Positions 18,031 through 27,529 of a stretch of 64,000 bases of DNA are shown here, one piece after another (the stretch's first letter is position 1; the number at the start of each line of letters is the position of its first letter). This DNA comes from JAGXRK01 sp963804005. GTDB taxonomy: Bacteria > Bacteroidota > Ignavibacteria > Ignavibacteriales > Ignavibacteriaceae. The stretch covers positions 310,001 through 374,000 of the forward strand of contig CAWDOP010000002.1 of the NCBI GenBank assembly GCA_963804005.1, given 5' to 3'. The notes under the pieces were generated by a model that was not told the DNA's origin, made no database searches, and saw nothing but the letters and a program-made list of their open reading frames with translations. The position numbers were made by a program, and so were the translations under genes.

Positions 18031-18252
18031 ATGATATGGACTGTTGAACTTGCTTCATATTTGGATGATGCTCCCTGGCCTTGCACAAAAGAGGAATTGA
18101 TTGAGTATGCTGAACGAATTGGGGCACCATACGGCATAATAGAAAATTTAAAAGAATTAGAAGATTCTGACGAACCTTATGAATCAATAGAAGATATTTG
18201 GCCGGACTATCCCACAGATGAGGATTTCTTCTACAACGAAGAAGATTTTTAA
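18031..18252 (+). CDS. DUF2795 domain-containing small protein
   Basis: A 73-residue, very acidic protein. The core (VELASYLDDAPWPCTKEELIEYAERIGAP) fits the DUF2795 fold, a small helical domain of unknown function; the last 25 residues are rich in Asp, Glu and aromatics. A GGAG-containing region precedes the ATG. It is followed within 4 bases by a strong intrinsic terminator hairpin. Confidence 0.8.
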   Translation: MIWTVELASYLDDAPWPCTKEELIEYAERIGAPYGIIENLKELEDSDEPYESIEDIWPDYPTDEDFFYNEEDF

Positions 18253-18255
18253 CAG

Positions 18256-18277
18256 AGGCGCTTCGGCGCCTTTTTTT
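18256..18277 (+). terminator. Intrinsic terminator between DUF2795 gene and holB
   Basis: A perfect 6-bp stem AGGCGC/GCGCCT with the stable TTCG tetraloop, followed by a run of seven T. It begins 4 bases after the DUF2795 stop and its T-run abuts the ATG of the next gene at 18278. Confidence 0.85.
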
Positions 18278-19393
18278 ATGAATAAATATTTATCTCAAAT
18301 AAAGAGTCAACACAAAGCAGCTTTTTCATTGAATCAAATAATTGATTCAGCAATGATTCCGCACGCGTTTTTGTTTAAAGGTACCGATGGTGTTGGCAAA
18401 GAATTTCTTGCTCTTCAATTTGCAAAAGCTATAGCCGAGAAATTTTCAGATGATACTAAAAAAGATTTTCTGATTTCTAATATTGAAAAATTAAATGAAC
18501 CTTATATAAAATATATTTATCCTTTACCTCGCGGTAAAAATGAAACAGATTCTTCAGGTCCTTTTGAAAAACTATCTGAAGAAGAAATTGAAATCATCAA
18601 GAAAGAGTTAATTGAAAAATCAGTCAATCCTTTTTATAAAGTCAACATACCTAAAACAAAAAACATAAAGATCAGCAGTATTAGAGATATAAATAAATTT
18701 CTATCAATCAGCTTTGGAGATATTAAATATAGAATTATCTTAATCTCCGATGCCCATCTTATGAATGAAGAATCACAAAATGCACTGCTTAAAAATCTAG
18801 AGGAACCTCCTTCAGGAGTAATATTTATCTTATGTACAGCATATCCCGAAAGACTTAGAGAAACAATCCGATCCAGATGCTGGATTCTAAATTTCGCTCC
18901 TTTAAGTAATGATGATATTATTAATATTTTATTAAAATACTTTAATGTAGAAAAAACGATTGCAGAAAAAGTTGTCCCGTTTGCTAACGGAGCAGTTACT
19001 TCAGCATTAGAACTTATTGAAAATGATTTCGAGGACTTAAGGGAACGAACGATCCGGATATTAAGATTTTCATTTGGTAAAAGATTTCACTCGGCATTTT
19101 CAGAATTTTCTGAGATTGTTGAAAATCAAGATCAAACCCAGTTTAAGCTGCTTATAAAAATGATTATTACCTGGTTGAATGATCTGCACCGTTATCGTAA
19201 TAATTATGATGAATATTTTTTCAGCGATCATCTCGAAACACTTCAAAAATTTAACACAAAATTTCCTGATATTGAATTAACGGGTGTTACACATAAAATC
19301 GATACGATAAGTAATTCTCTCAAAAACAACATTAACTTAAATACAGCTATCGGGAATTTAGTTTCCGAATTATCTGCAATAATTCCTCAATAA
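18278..19393 (+). CDS. holB: DNA polymerase III delta-prime subunit
   Basis: Clamp-loader subunit of the replicative polymerase. The AAA+ domain has a degenerate Walker A (GTDGVGKE), then NALLKNLEEPPSG and the SRC motif (TIRSRCWILNF). I use the ATG at 18278 because the protein begins MNKYLSQIKSQ there; the frame is open upstream to 18218, but that part overlaps the previous gene and the terminator hairpin. No ribosome-binding site is possible in the T-run directly before the start, so initiation is unusual (see findings). Confidence 0.88.
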   Translation: MNKYLSQIKSQHKAAFSLNQIIDSAMIPHAFLFKGTDGVGKEFLALQFAKAIAEKFSDDTKKDFLISNIEKLNEPYIKYIYPLPRGKNETDSSGPFEKLSEEEIEIIKKELIEKSVNPFYKVNIPKTKNIKISSIRDINKFLSISFGDIKYRIILISDAHLMNEESQNALLKNLEEPPSGVIFILCTAYPERLRETIRSRCWILNFAPLSNDDIINILLKYFNVEKTIAEKVVPFANGAVTSALELIENDFEDLRERTIRILRFSFGKRFHSAFSEFSEIVENQDQTQFKLLIKMIITWLNDLHRYRNNYDEYFFSDHLETLQKFNTKFPDIELTGVTHKIDTISNSLKNNINLNTAIGNLVSELSAIIPQ

Positions 19394-19468
19394 CATATCT
19401 CCGCCTCGGATTCTTAAAATATTTTTCTTTAATTTAAAGCCAAGAATAAATCATTACAGGAGAGAAAT

Positions 19469-20647
19469 ATGAAGAAAGTAGTTATTGTATCTGCTAAGCG
19501 TACTCCAATTGGTTCGTTTGGCGGAAATTTAGCCTCTTTGAGTGCTGCTAAATTGGGCAGCATCGCAATTAAATCTGTCGTAGACGAAACAGGTATTGAT
19601 GTTAATCTTATTGATGAAGTTATTATGGGAAATGTTCTGATGACAGCTCAAGGACAAGCACCCGGTCGGCAAGCAGCTCTGTATGCAGGGCTTCCACAAA
19701 AAACAGAATGTATGACTATAAATAAAATGTGTGGAAGTGGATTAAAGGCTGTTATGCTCGCTCAACAAGCAATTCAAACCGGCGACGCAGACATTATAAT
19801 TGCCGGAGGTATGGAAAGTATGAGTAATACTCCTTATGCTTTGTTAAATGCAAGAAACGGTTATCGGCTTGGGCACGGACAAATACACGATATCATTGTT
19901 CTTGATGGTCTTTGGGATGTCTATAATAATATTCATATGGGAAGTTGCGCTGAAATGTGTGCAAAAGATTTTTCTTTCAAGAGAGAAGAACTCGATGAGT
20001 TTGCTATAAACAGTTACAAACGTGCAATAGAAGCTACTGGAAAGGGAAGTTTCAAAGAAGAAATTGTTCCAGTGAAAATTGAATCAAGAAAAGGGGATAC
20101 AATAGTAGATAAAGACGAAGAGCCTGAGCGTGTAAAGTTTGATAAAATTCCAACATTAAAACCCGTTTTTGAAAAAGACGGAGTTGTCACTGCGGCTAAC
20201 GCTTCAAGTATTAATGACGGAGCAGCTGCTTTATTGATTATGAGTGAAGATAGAGCAAAGGAGTTAGGACTTAAACCTCTTGTTGAAATCATTGCTCAAA
20301 GTTCTGTTGCAAAGGCTCCTGTAGAATTCACAACAGCTCCTGCTGATGCAATAAATAAAGTATTAAAGACAGCTTCTATGAAGATTGAAGATATTGATCT
20401 TTTTGAGATCAATGAAGCTTTTGCAGTTGTTTCACTTGCAGTAAATAAATTATTAGGACTCACAGACGAAAAAGTTAATGTCAATGGTGGAGCAGTAGCT
20501 CTTGGTCATCCAATTGGAGCAAGCGGAGCACGTGTATTAACAACCTTGATTCACGCAATGAAGAAAAGAAACTCAAAATTTGGTATTGCTTCGCTTTGTA
20601 TTGGTGGAGGGGAAGCATCGGCTGTAATTGTTAAAAATTATAATTAA
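19469..20647 (+). CDS. Acetyl-CoA C-acetyltransferase (thiolase)
   Basis: Condenses two acetyl-CoA to acetoacetyl-CoA, or the reverse. The catalytic residues are in place: Cys88 (KMCGSGLKAV), His347 (GHPIGASGA) and Cys377 (SLCIGGGEA). The length of 392 residues suits the biosynthetic/AtoB type. An AGGAGAG site precedes the ATG. It lies 15 bases upstream of a 3-hydroxybutyryl-CoA dehydrogenase gene, so the two likely catalyse consecutive steps of short-chain acyl-CoA metabolism. Confidence 0.94.
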   Translation: MKKVVIVSAKRTPIGSFGGNLASLSAAKLGSIAIKSVVDETGIDVNLIDEVIMGNVLMTAQGQAPGRQAALYAGLPQKTECMTINKMCGSGLKAVMLAQQAIQTGDADIIIAGGMESMSNTPYALLNARNGYRLGHGQIHDIIVLDGLWDVYNNIHMGSCAEMCAKDFSFKREELDEFAINSYKRAIEATGKGSFKEEIVPVKIESRKGDTIVDKDEEPERVKFDKIPTLKPVFEKDGVVTAANASSINDGAAALLIMSEDRAKELGLKPLVEIIAQSSVAKAPVEFTTAPADAINKVLKTASMKIEDIDLFEINEAFAVVSLAVNKLLGLTDEKVNVNGGAVALGHPIGASGARVLTTLIHAMKKRNSKFGIASLCIGGGEASAVIVKNYN

Positions 20648-20662
20648 AAAGTGAGGTTTTAA

Positions 20663-21511
20663 ATGAATATTAACAAAATTGCTGTAATCGGTGGCGGCAC
20701 CATGGGAAATGGAATCACACATGTATTTGCTGCTAAAGGATTTAATGTTTTTCTTTGTGAAACTTCTGAAGAATTGTATGCTAAGGCATTAAAAACTATA
20801 ACGGGAAACTTAGACAGACAAATTAAAAAGAATCTTATAACTGATGAAGATAAAGTAAGTTCGTTGAGTAGAATAAATAAAATTATAGGTGTTCAAAATA
20901 TCCCGACAGATGTTGATTTAGTTATTGAAGCTATTTATGAAAACAAGGATGCTAAAGTTAATATATTTAAGACTTTAGATAAAATAGTAAAACCTGATTC
21001 TATATTTGCCTCCAATACTTCTTCAATTTCAATTACCGAGCTATCATCGGTAGCAAGAGCAGATAAATTTATCGGGATGCACTTTATGAATCCGGTTCCA
21101 GTTATGAAATTAGTTGAAATTATCCGAGGTTACTCAACGTCTGACGAAACATTCAGCATGATAAAAGATCTTTCAATCAAATTGGATAAAGAACCTGTTG
21201 AAGTGTTTGATTATCCTGGTTTCATATCAAATAGGATTCTGATGCCAATGATCAATGAGGCAATTTTTGCATTGATGGAAGGCGTAGCATCAAAAGAAGA
21301 TATTGATACTGTTATGAAGCTTGGAATGAATCATCCAATGGGACCGTTGACTTTGGCAGATTTTATTGGACTGGATGTTTGCCTTGCAATAATGGAAGTT
21401 CTTTATAACGGATTTAATGATCCAAAATACAGACCATGTCCATTATTAAAAAAGATGGTTGCAGCTGGGAAACTAGGCAGAAAATCGGGAGAAGGTTTCT
21501 TCAAATATTAG
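20663..21511 (+). CDS. 3-hydroxybutyryl-CoA dehydrogenase
   Basis: NAD(P)-dependent reduction of acetoacetyl-CoA to 3-hydroxybutyryl-CoA. The N-terminal Rossmann motif is VIGGGTMGNGI; further landmarks are IGMHFMNPVPVMKLVEII and GPLTLADFIGLD. The 282 residues match the single-function family, not the large FadB type. It forms a two-gene unit with the thiolase. A stem-loop follows at 21523. Confidence 0.94.
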   Translation: MNINKIAVIGGGTMGNGITHVFAAKGFNVFLCETSEELYAKALKTITGNLDRQIKKNLITDEDKVSSLSRINKIIGVQNIPTDVDLVIEAIYENKDAKVNIFKTLDKIVKPDSIFASNTSSISITELSSVARADKFIGMHFMNPVPVMKLVEIIRGYSTSDETFSMIKDLSIKLDKEPVEVFDYPGFISNRILMPMINEAIFALMEGVASKEDIDTVMKLGMNHPMGPLTLADFIGLDVCLAIMEVLYNGFNDPKYRPCPLLKKMVAAGKLGRKSGEGFFKY

Positions 21512-21522
21512 ATAAAACGATA

Positions 21523-21556
21523 AAGCCGGATGTTAGAGTCTTAAAGCGTCCGGCTT
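21523..21556. terminator. Stem-loop between convergent genes
   Basis: A perfect 8-bp inverted repeat AAGCCGGA/TCCGGCTT with an 18-base loop, between the plus-strand dehydrogenase and the minus-strand ftsY unit. The T tract is weak on the plus side. It probably terminates transcription from one or both sides. Confidence 0.55.
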
Positions 21557-21601
21557 ATTTGCGTGTCTGATAATGTATATTATGTAAACTAAGAAAAATT
21601 A

Positions 21602-21808
21602 CTATATCAGTTTATTAAGTTTAAGTATTAAATAAATAATCACAATTATAAGAAATAACCAGAAAATCGGACTCCTCTTCCGTGGTTTGAATGTACGAAG
21701 TCGTGAAAATCCTAATTTTCTTTTCTTACGTTCTTTTTCGTCTTCTTCCGGTTTATAAAATCTTGGTGGATAATCAAATACTCTGTGTTTAGGTCGTTTC
21801 ATTAGCAT
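21602..21808 (-). CDS. Small basic single-span membrane protein
   Basis: Not recognised as a named family. About 68 residues: a proline-, arginine- and lysine-rich N-terminus (KRPKHRVFDYPPRFY), a basic middle (RKKRKLGF, KPRKRS) and one C-terminal transmembrane segment (about residues 49-64). The ATG at 21808 lies 6 bases after the ftsY stop with GAGAG about 9 bases before it; ATG 21802 is the alternative. As a downstream partner of ftsY in the same unit it may be a tail-anchored membrane protein. Confidence 0.55.
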   Translation of the reverse strand: MLMKRPKHRVFDYPPRFYKPEEDEKERKKRKLGFSRLRTFKPRKRSPIFWLFLIIVIIYLILKLNKLI

Positions 21809-21813
21809 AGCAA

Positions 21814-22746
21814 TCAACTCTCAAATATGGCTGATGTAAATGCTTCAGGATCAAATTCTTGAAGATCATCGATGCTTTCACCAATACCAATATATTTTAC
21901 TGGTACTTGTTGTTTACCAACAATCTGAAAGATTGCTCCGCCTTTAGCAGTACCATCTAATTTTGTAATTACCAGTCCGGATAAATCAGTGACTTTAGAA
22001 AATTCATCAGCTTGAATTATAGCATTTTGTCCTGTATTACCATCCAAAACAAGTAGAGTTTGATGAGGAGCATCAGGCAAAAGCTTTGCAATAACCCGTT
22101 TAATCTTATTTAGTTCATTCATAAGGTTAGCTTTGTTGTGCAGCCTTCCGGCAGTATCTATGAGAACTATGTCATAATCCTCATCCATAGCTTTTTTAAC
22201 GGTATCATAAGCAACAGAAGAAGGATCAGAGCCTTGTTTACGTTGAATTATATCTACACCAGCACGGTCGGCCCAGATATCTAGCTGCTCATTTGCAGCA
22301 GCCCTGAAAGTATCAGCCGCACCCACAATTACTTTACAGCCGATCTTTTTATAATTGTTAGCCAATTTACCAATTGTGGTAGTCTTCCCTGCTCCATTCA
22401 CTCCAATAATTAGAATAACAAAAGGTTTATACTTTGTGTGGTCAATTCCATTCTTTTTATTCTCATTGAGTAGTTTTACAAGTTCATCACGAACAATTTT
22501 TATAATATTTACTTGTGAACGTTCTTTCTCTGACTTAAGGTTAATTCTAACATTTTCAATAATTTTTTCAGCAGTATCAAATCCTATATCTGACGAAACA
22601 AGAATTTCCTCTAATCGATCGATTGTAACATCATCAATTACTGCTTTACCGGTTAACGTTTCTTGAAAGGAACTAGCAATCTTATTTCTGGTCTTTGACA
22701 GACCCTCTTTGAGTTTATTGAAATTAAAATTCTTAAACAGACTCAT
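21814..22746 (-). CDS. ftsY: Signal recognition particle receptor FtsY
   Basis: SRP-receptor GTPase that delivers ribosomes to the translocon. The N domain (residues 1-95) is followed by the G domain with GVNGAGKTTTIGKLA (P-loop), DTAGR and TKLDGTAKGG. It lacks the long acidic A domain of E. coli FtsY, as is usual in this phylum. It overlaps the upstream phosphatidyltransferase gene by 14 bases. Confidence 0.95.
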   Translation of the reverse strand: MSLFKNFNFNKLKEGLSKTRNKIASSFQETLTGKAVIDDVTIDRLEEILVSSDIGFDTAEKIIENVRINLKSEKERSQVNIIKIVRDELVKLLNENKKNGIDHTKYKPFVILIIGVNGAGKTTTIGKLANNYKKIGCKVIVGAADTFRAAANEQLDIWADRAGVDIIQRKQGSDPSSVAYDTVKKAMDEDYDIVLIDTAGRLHNKANLMNELNKIKRVIAKLLPDAPHQTLLVLDGNTGQNAIIQADEFSKVTDLSGLVITKLDGTAKGGAIFQIVGKQQVPVKYIGIGESIDDLQEFDPEAFTSAIFES

Positions 22747-23299
22747 TATTATTCCGTTTTATGAATTCTGCAGCTCTAATGATATAACCTGTAAATGATG
22801 CGAATATCAATACGATACTTAAGTAATAGAATGTAATGTAAATCAAGCTTTCTTTATTTATACCAAGAAGTATAAAAAATATAATCAGACCAATATTTAA
22901 CACAGTGATTTTACCTAGTTTATTCGATGGCAGCACTCTACCAAGTTTTTGTGAGACAAATAACCCACCCAAAAATATCAGTAAATCACGTCCAATAATT
23001 AAATAAAAATATACTGGTGGAATCTCACCGATAAAATAAAGTTTAATTATAACTGCTGCCATTGCAACTTTATCTGCAAGAGGGTCTATTACTTTTCCAA
23101 ACTCAGTAACTTCATTAAATTTTCTTGCCAAATAACCATCAAGTATATCTGTGAAAGCAGCAAATACACACAGACCAAAAACATAATATCTATTGGCTTC
23201 AAAATCATCCAGCAATAACCAAAGAGGAATTGCTAAAAGAAGTCTGAATGAACTTAATAAGTTGGACTTAGTATATATTTCTTTTAATTCAAACATCAT
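22733..23299 (-). CDS. CDP-alcohol phosphatidyltransferase (PgsA-like)
   Basis: Integral membrane phospholipid-synthesis enzyme that joins a CDP-diacylglycerol phosphatidyl group to an alcohol such as glycerol-3-phosphate. The family signature DGx2ARx8Gx3Dx3D is complete in LDGYLARKF...GKVIDPLADK. The 188 residues contain about five to six hydrophobic spans. The exact alcohol cannot be read from sequence; PgsA is the best guess. The ATG overlaps the stop of the subtilase gene (ATGA) and the 3' end overlaps ftsY. Confidence 0.88.
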   Translation of the reverse strand: MMFELKEIYTKSNLLSSFRLLLAIPLWLLLDDFEANRYYVFGLCVFAAFTDILDGYLARKFNEVTEFGKVIDPLADKVAMAAVIIKLYFIGEIPPVYFYLIIGRDLLIFLGGLFVSQKLGRVLPSNKLGKITVLNIGLIIFFILLGINKESLIYITFYYLSIVLIFASFTGYIIRAAEFIKRNNNESV

Positions 23300-26200
23300 T
23301 TTATCACAGCAAATTTACCGAGTTTTTCCTCACCTTCATTATTTTGATCATCAATCATAACAACTCTATAAATATAAACACCTGTGGAAATCTTTTCTCC
23401 AAATTCGTTAGTAAGATCAAAATCTACTCCGCCATTACCATCTAGTTCTTCTAATTCTTTTACTCTAATTCCATTAATATCCCATATTGTAATTTTTGCT
23501 CTTTGCGGAAGATTTGCAAAGGTAATAAAACCTTGACTCTCCCCTTCTCTTGCAGGATTCGGATAAACATAAACATCAGATAAATCATTTGCAAAACCTG
23601 TGAGTACAATGTAGCTGCCAGCACCTGAACGAATTAAAATATTTCCCGTGGCTAAATCGGAAAAAACATTTTCTATTCTCAAAACATATTCTTTTCCAAT
23701 TGATCCAACAGGTTTTTGACTTTTAAGATCAAGATAAATTACTTTATTGTCGCTTGCATCAATTCTTACATCACTCACTTTATTTAATGGTTCGAAGGAG
23801 TAATTATTTACATTTTCTGCTGTTTGTGGATCGACCGGAAAATTGAATACTACTTTTATGAGATATGGATTTAATATTTCAAAAGAGGATACAAAGAAAT
23901 CAATTTCATCAGGAGCATATTGTACCGAAAAGGATAATGTATCTTCTGCAATTGGTGAATTATAAAAATCCTTTATCTTGCTAACTGCTATTTTATTATC
24001 TCCAACAGGCAATGGTTCATTATATGATAGTAAATACGAATACTGATCTGAAGGTGAAATTGAATTCGGATAACCTACTCCAATTATTTCAAACGATTGA
24101 AGATTTTCAATTGTGTTTTTCATCTTTTCTGAAAAAGTAATTATAACACTATTGTTACTATTACTTACTGCTTTTACAGGTTTTGCAGGTACGTGAGAAT
24201 AAACTTCAATGACGTTGCTTAAACCGGATAATGGTTCAGGGTTAGAAGGATCGAATGCCTGAACTGCATAATAGTAATATTTATTTGAGTCAACGTTATT
24301 ATCAATATAGATTTTCTCTAAAGTAGAATCTATAAGTTCTAAATATGCAGCGTCAAGTCCTTTATAAATATAATATTTTTGTGCATCTGAAATCCAACTG
24401 AGCTGAATAGCATTTGAGCTCAGACTAAATCCCTGTAAGCTTGCAGGAACTAGTGTCCTGACTACATTTGAAAATTCATAAAATTTAAATTCATTATTTA
24501 TTCTTAAACCGATTTCAGTCACACCATTCTGATTCAAATCACCAATAAATACATTTTTAGTGTTGGATCCTTCAGTATAAAATACAATTTTATCTTCCTG
24601 ATTCGAATGCTTGAATATATAAGTATAAGGAAATATGTTAACAATCAATTCATCCTGATCATCACCGTCAATATTTAAAAACTTTAGAGACTGATAGATT
24701 TTAGAAAAGGTCAATCCGCCGATATATTCTGCAGATTGATCCAAAAATATCTTTTGCGATATAACTTGTGGATTATGATTTATAAAAGTTACAATTAATA
24801 ATAAAAATGAAGGAGATATTGAGTTAGTTTTAAAAAGAATGGCAAAGTCTTTTATTCCATCACCGTTATAATCTCCAATACTCAAAACATCCTGATCTAA
24901 CGGTGGCGTTAAACCGAATGTATAAAAGCTATCGGATTTTGTAAAAGTAAGATTTTGATTTATTCTAAAACTCTTTAAATCGCCGTCATCATCTAAAAAC
25001 CAAATTTCTTTCACGCCATCTTTATTGGTGTCATCTACCAAAATATTTTTTGTTGTATAATTTGATCCCAAAGTATCCGGTTTTGAGATATAAAAAGTTG
25101 AGTCTATTAAAGTTGTGCTAAGCTCCTGGTTTACTTTCCAAATAAGATATCGATCCGGATTGAAATATTGAGTAATTAAATATTTATTTCCATCGTTGAT
25201 AAGCTCATCAATCAGTAAAGGATAAAATATTTTATTAGTAGAATCTTTTCTGTTAAAAGAGAATGCTCCCGCTTGATTTTGTTCTAAAGATATTACATTT
25301 GTAAAGTTTAGTGTTATTAAATCTTTCAGTCCATTATTATTAAAATCACCATATAATTGAGGATAACGATTAATTAGTGAATCAGAATCTTCCTTAATGA
25401 ATTGATCAGCTTCTAAAACGTAATTGCCAAAAACCACATTCTGACTCGGATAGAAAAGTTGTAATAAAACTTCATTATGCTTATCTGAAAGAAAACTCAC
25501 TGGTTTTGGAAATAGCGTTATACTATTTGGTAAACTAAATGGCATTAAACTGAATTGTATCGGTTCAGGTAATTTTTCTGTTCTTATTAAAAAATAGTTG
25601 TTGTTATTAGTTGAATCCAAGACTACGGTTTTTAATCCTGCTAGGTTCTCAGCTTCAAAATAGACTTCATATAATGTGGATGGCTGAACAATTTCTTTTG
25701 GAATAAAACCATAGTGAAATTGTTTTACAAATTGGTTATTTGTATTAAAGCCATCAAGAGTAATAAAATTAAATTCGGGTTCGCCTAACATTTTATAATA
25801 CATTCTGACAATCGATCGTTGATTTGTATATATCTCAGACTGAATTGTTGATCTGTCTCCATAATATATAGCACCATATCCAACAAGAGATATTTCAGGT
25901 GGAGTTCTCATTATGTAAAAATTAACTCTCTCTTCAAGTGTACGCCCATTTGACTGAAAAACAACTAAACGCAATGTGTATGCATCTTCAATAAATGTAT
26001 TAACATCCAATTCGTAGATTAAACTCTCAGCAAATTGGTTTTTTCCATTTCCGATTAATTTAATCCATTGAGTAGGATTTATTCCTCGTCCAACTTCAAG
26101 ATCATATTTTACAAAATACGGTGATAAAACAGAGGCAACTATCTCAACGGAATTCTTATCGGTTCCAAAATCCATTAACGGATGAAAGAATTTAATTTCT

Positions 26201-27529
26201 GCAGGAGCAAGTACTGTCAATGCATTATTCATATTTAATCTGCCTGCACCACTTCTCAAATCCCAGCCGGGTTCACCTATATCATCAGTGGTTGATTTTA
26301 ACAGTTGCTTTACTTCTTCATTTGTAAAATCCTGAATAGATAAAATAAGTGCGGCAGTTGCAGACACGAAAGGCGCAGAGGCTGAAGTTCCACTTATGGT
26401 TGCATAACTATTATTTTTTGCTGTAGTTACAATGCTGCTTCCGGGTGCAACAAGATCTATTGTCGAACCCCAATTAGAGTTTGGTGCAACAAAATCCTGA
26501 TCAGTGGAATTACCAACGCATATAACTTCAGAATAACCTGACGGATAATGAGGTTCACTGGAACCTGAATTACCTGAGCTTGCAACCATAACCACATTTT
26601 GTGAATAAGCATATCTTATAACATCACGAAGTACAAATGAAAAAGAGTTATCACCAAAACTCATATTAATTACTTCTGAACCAATTTTAACAGCATATAA
26701 TATTGCTGCCGCGACATCGTCTTCTTCTCCATAGCCACCTGGATCAAAGGCACGAAGATTTAGAAGTTTTATATTAGGAGCAGATCCGGCAATACCAGTA
26801 ATGTTATTCATCTCTGCACCGGCTATTCCCGCAACAGAAGTTCCATGACCATTCTCATCATAAGGATTATTATCCCACGCTAAATAATCGCCACCAAGCG
26901 AGTCAAATGGAAAGCCGACACGATCAGTAAAATCCCATCCCATATAATCATCAATAAAGCCATTATTATCATCATCCATTCCATTAGATTGTTTATCTCG
27001 ACCTAAATAGTCAAATCCAATCTCAGCCGAGTTAAGATAGATTTTATTCATCAAATCAGGATGCTCATAATCAATTCCCGTATCAATAATCGAAAGTAAA
27101 ACGTCTTCCGTGCCTGTAGTAACTTTCCAAGCGTCAAAAGCCTGGATTTTAAAGAGTCCCCATTGCTGATTAATTAATGAATCATTTGGTAAGCTATTGA
27201 TTTGATAAGTGACAGATTGCTGGAAATATTCAATCTCGTCATCACCTATGATGAATGTAGAAAATACGCTTTCACTAATTTCATCTTCAAAAGTGACTTT
27301 AACAATTCTACCGAGGACCTCATCTTCCCTTCCTAATCCTTTAGCAAAATAGTTTAAATCAAATTCAGGAAGAGATGTACCCCGGTTTGCTAATTGTCTG
27401 CTAAATCTTTTTCCAGATATTTTTTTGTCAACTTCTTCAACCGGAACAGAGTTTTTATATTTTATGAAGTAAGTGGTTTGTGAAAATGAAAAAGTTGCGG
27501 TTACAAAGAATAAAAAAAAAACAGCGCAT
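23296..27529 (-). CDS. Subtilisin-like S8 peptidase with T9SS sorting domain (needs one frameshift correction)
   Basis: Large secreted serine protease. An uninterrupted frame runs 23296-27054, but it starts after the catalytic Asp. The same frame continues upstream without stops to about 27520 but has no start codon. ATG 27529 overlaps the purF stop as TAATG and gives signal peptide MRCFFLFFVTATFSFSQ if one T is removed from the T10 run (A10 at 27512-27521 on the plus strand). The corrected protein is 1410 residues with triad Asp149 (SIIDTGID), His228 (ENGHGTS) and Ser382 (SGTSASAPF). FG-GAP-like Asp-rich repeats, fibronectin-like segments and a C-terminal sorting domain (VYVYPNPAREG...GVYIYRV) follow. 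Confidence 0.85.
27512..27521. repeat. A10 homopolymer inside the subtilase start region
   Basis: Ten consecutive A on the plus strand (T10 in the coding sense), 6 bases after the ATG at 27529. Nine would keep the subtilase in frame; ten, as written, puts it out of frame. Confidence 0.9.
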
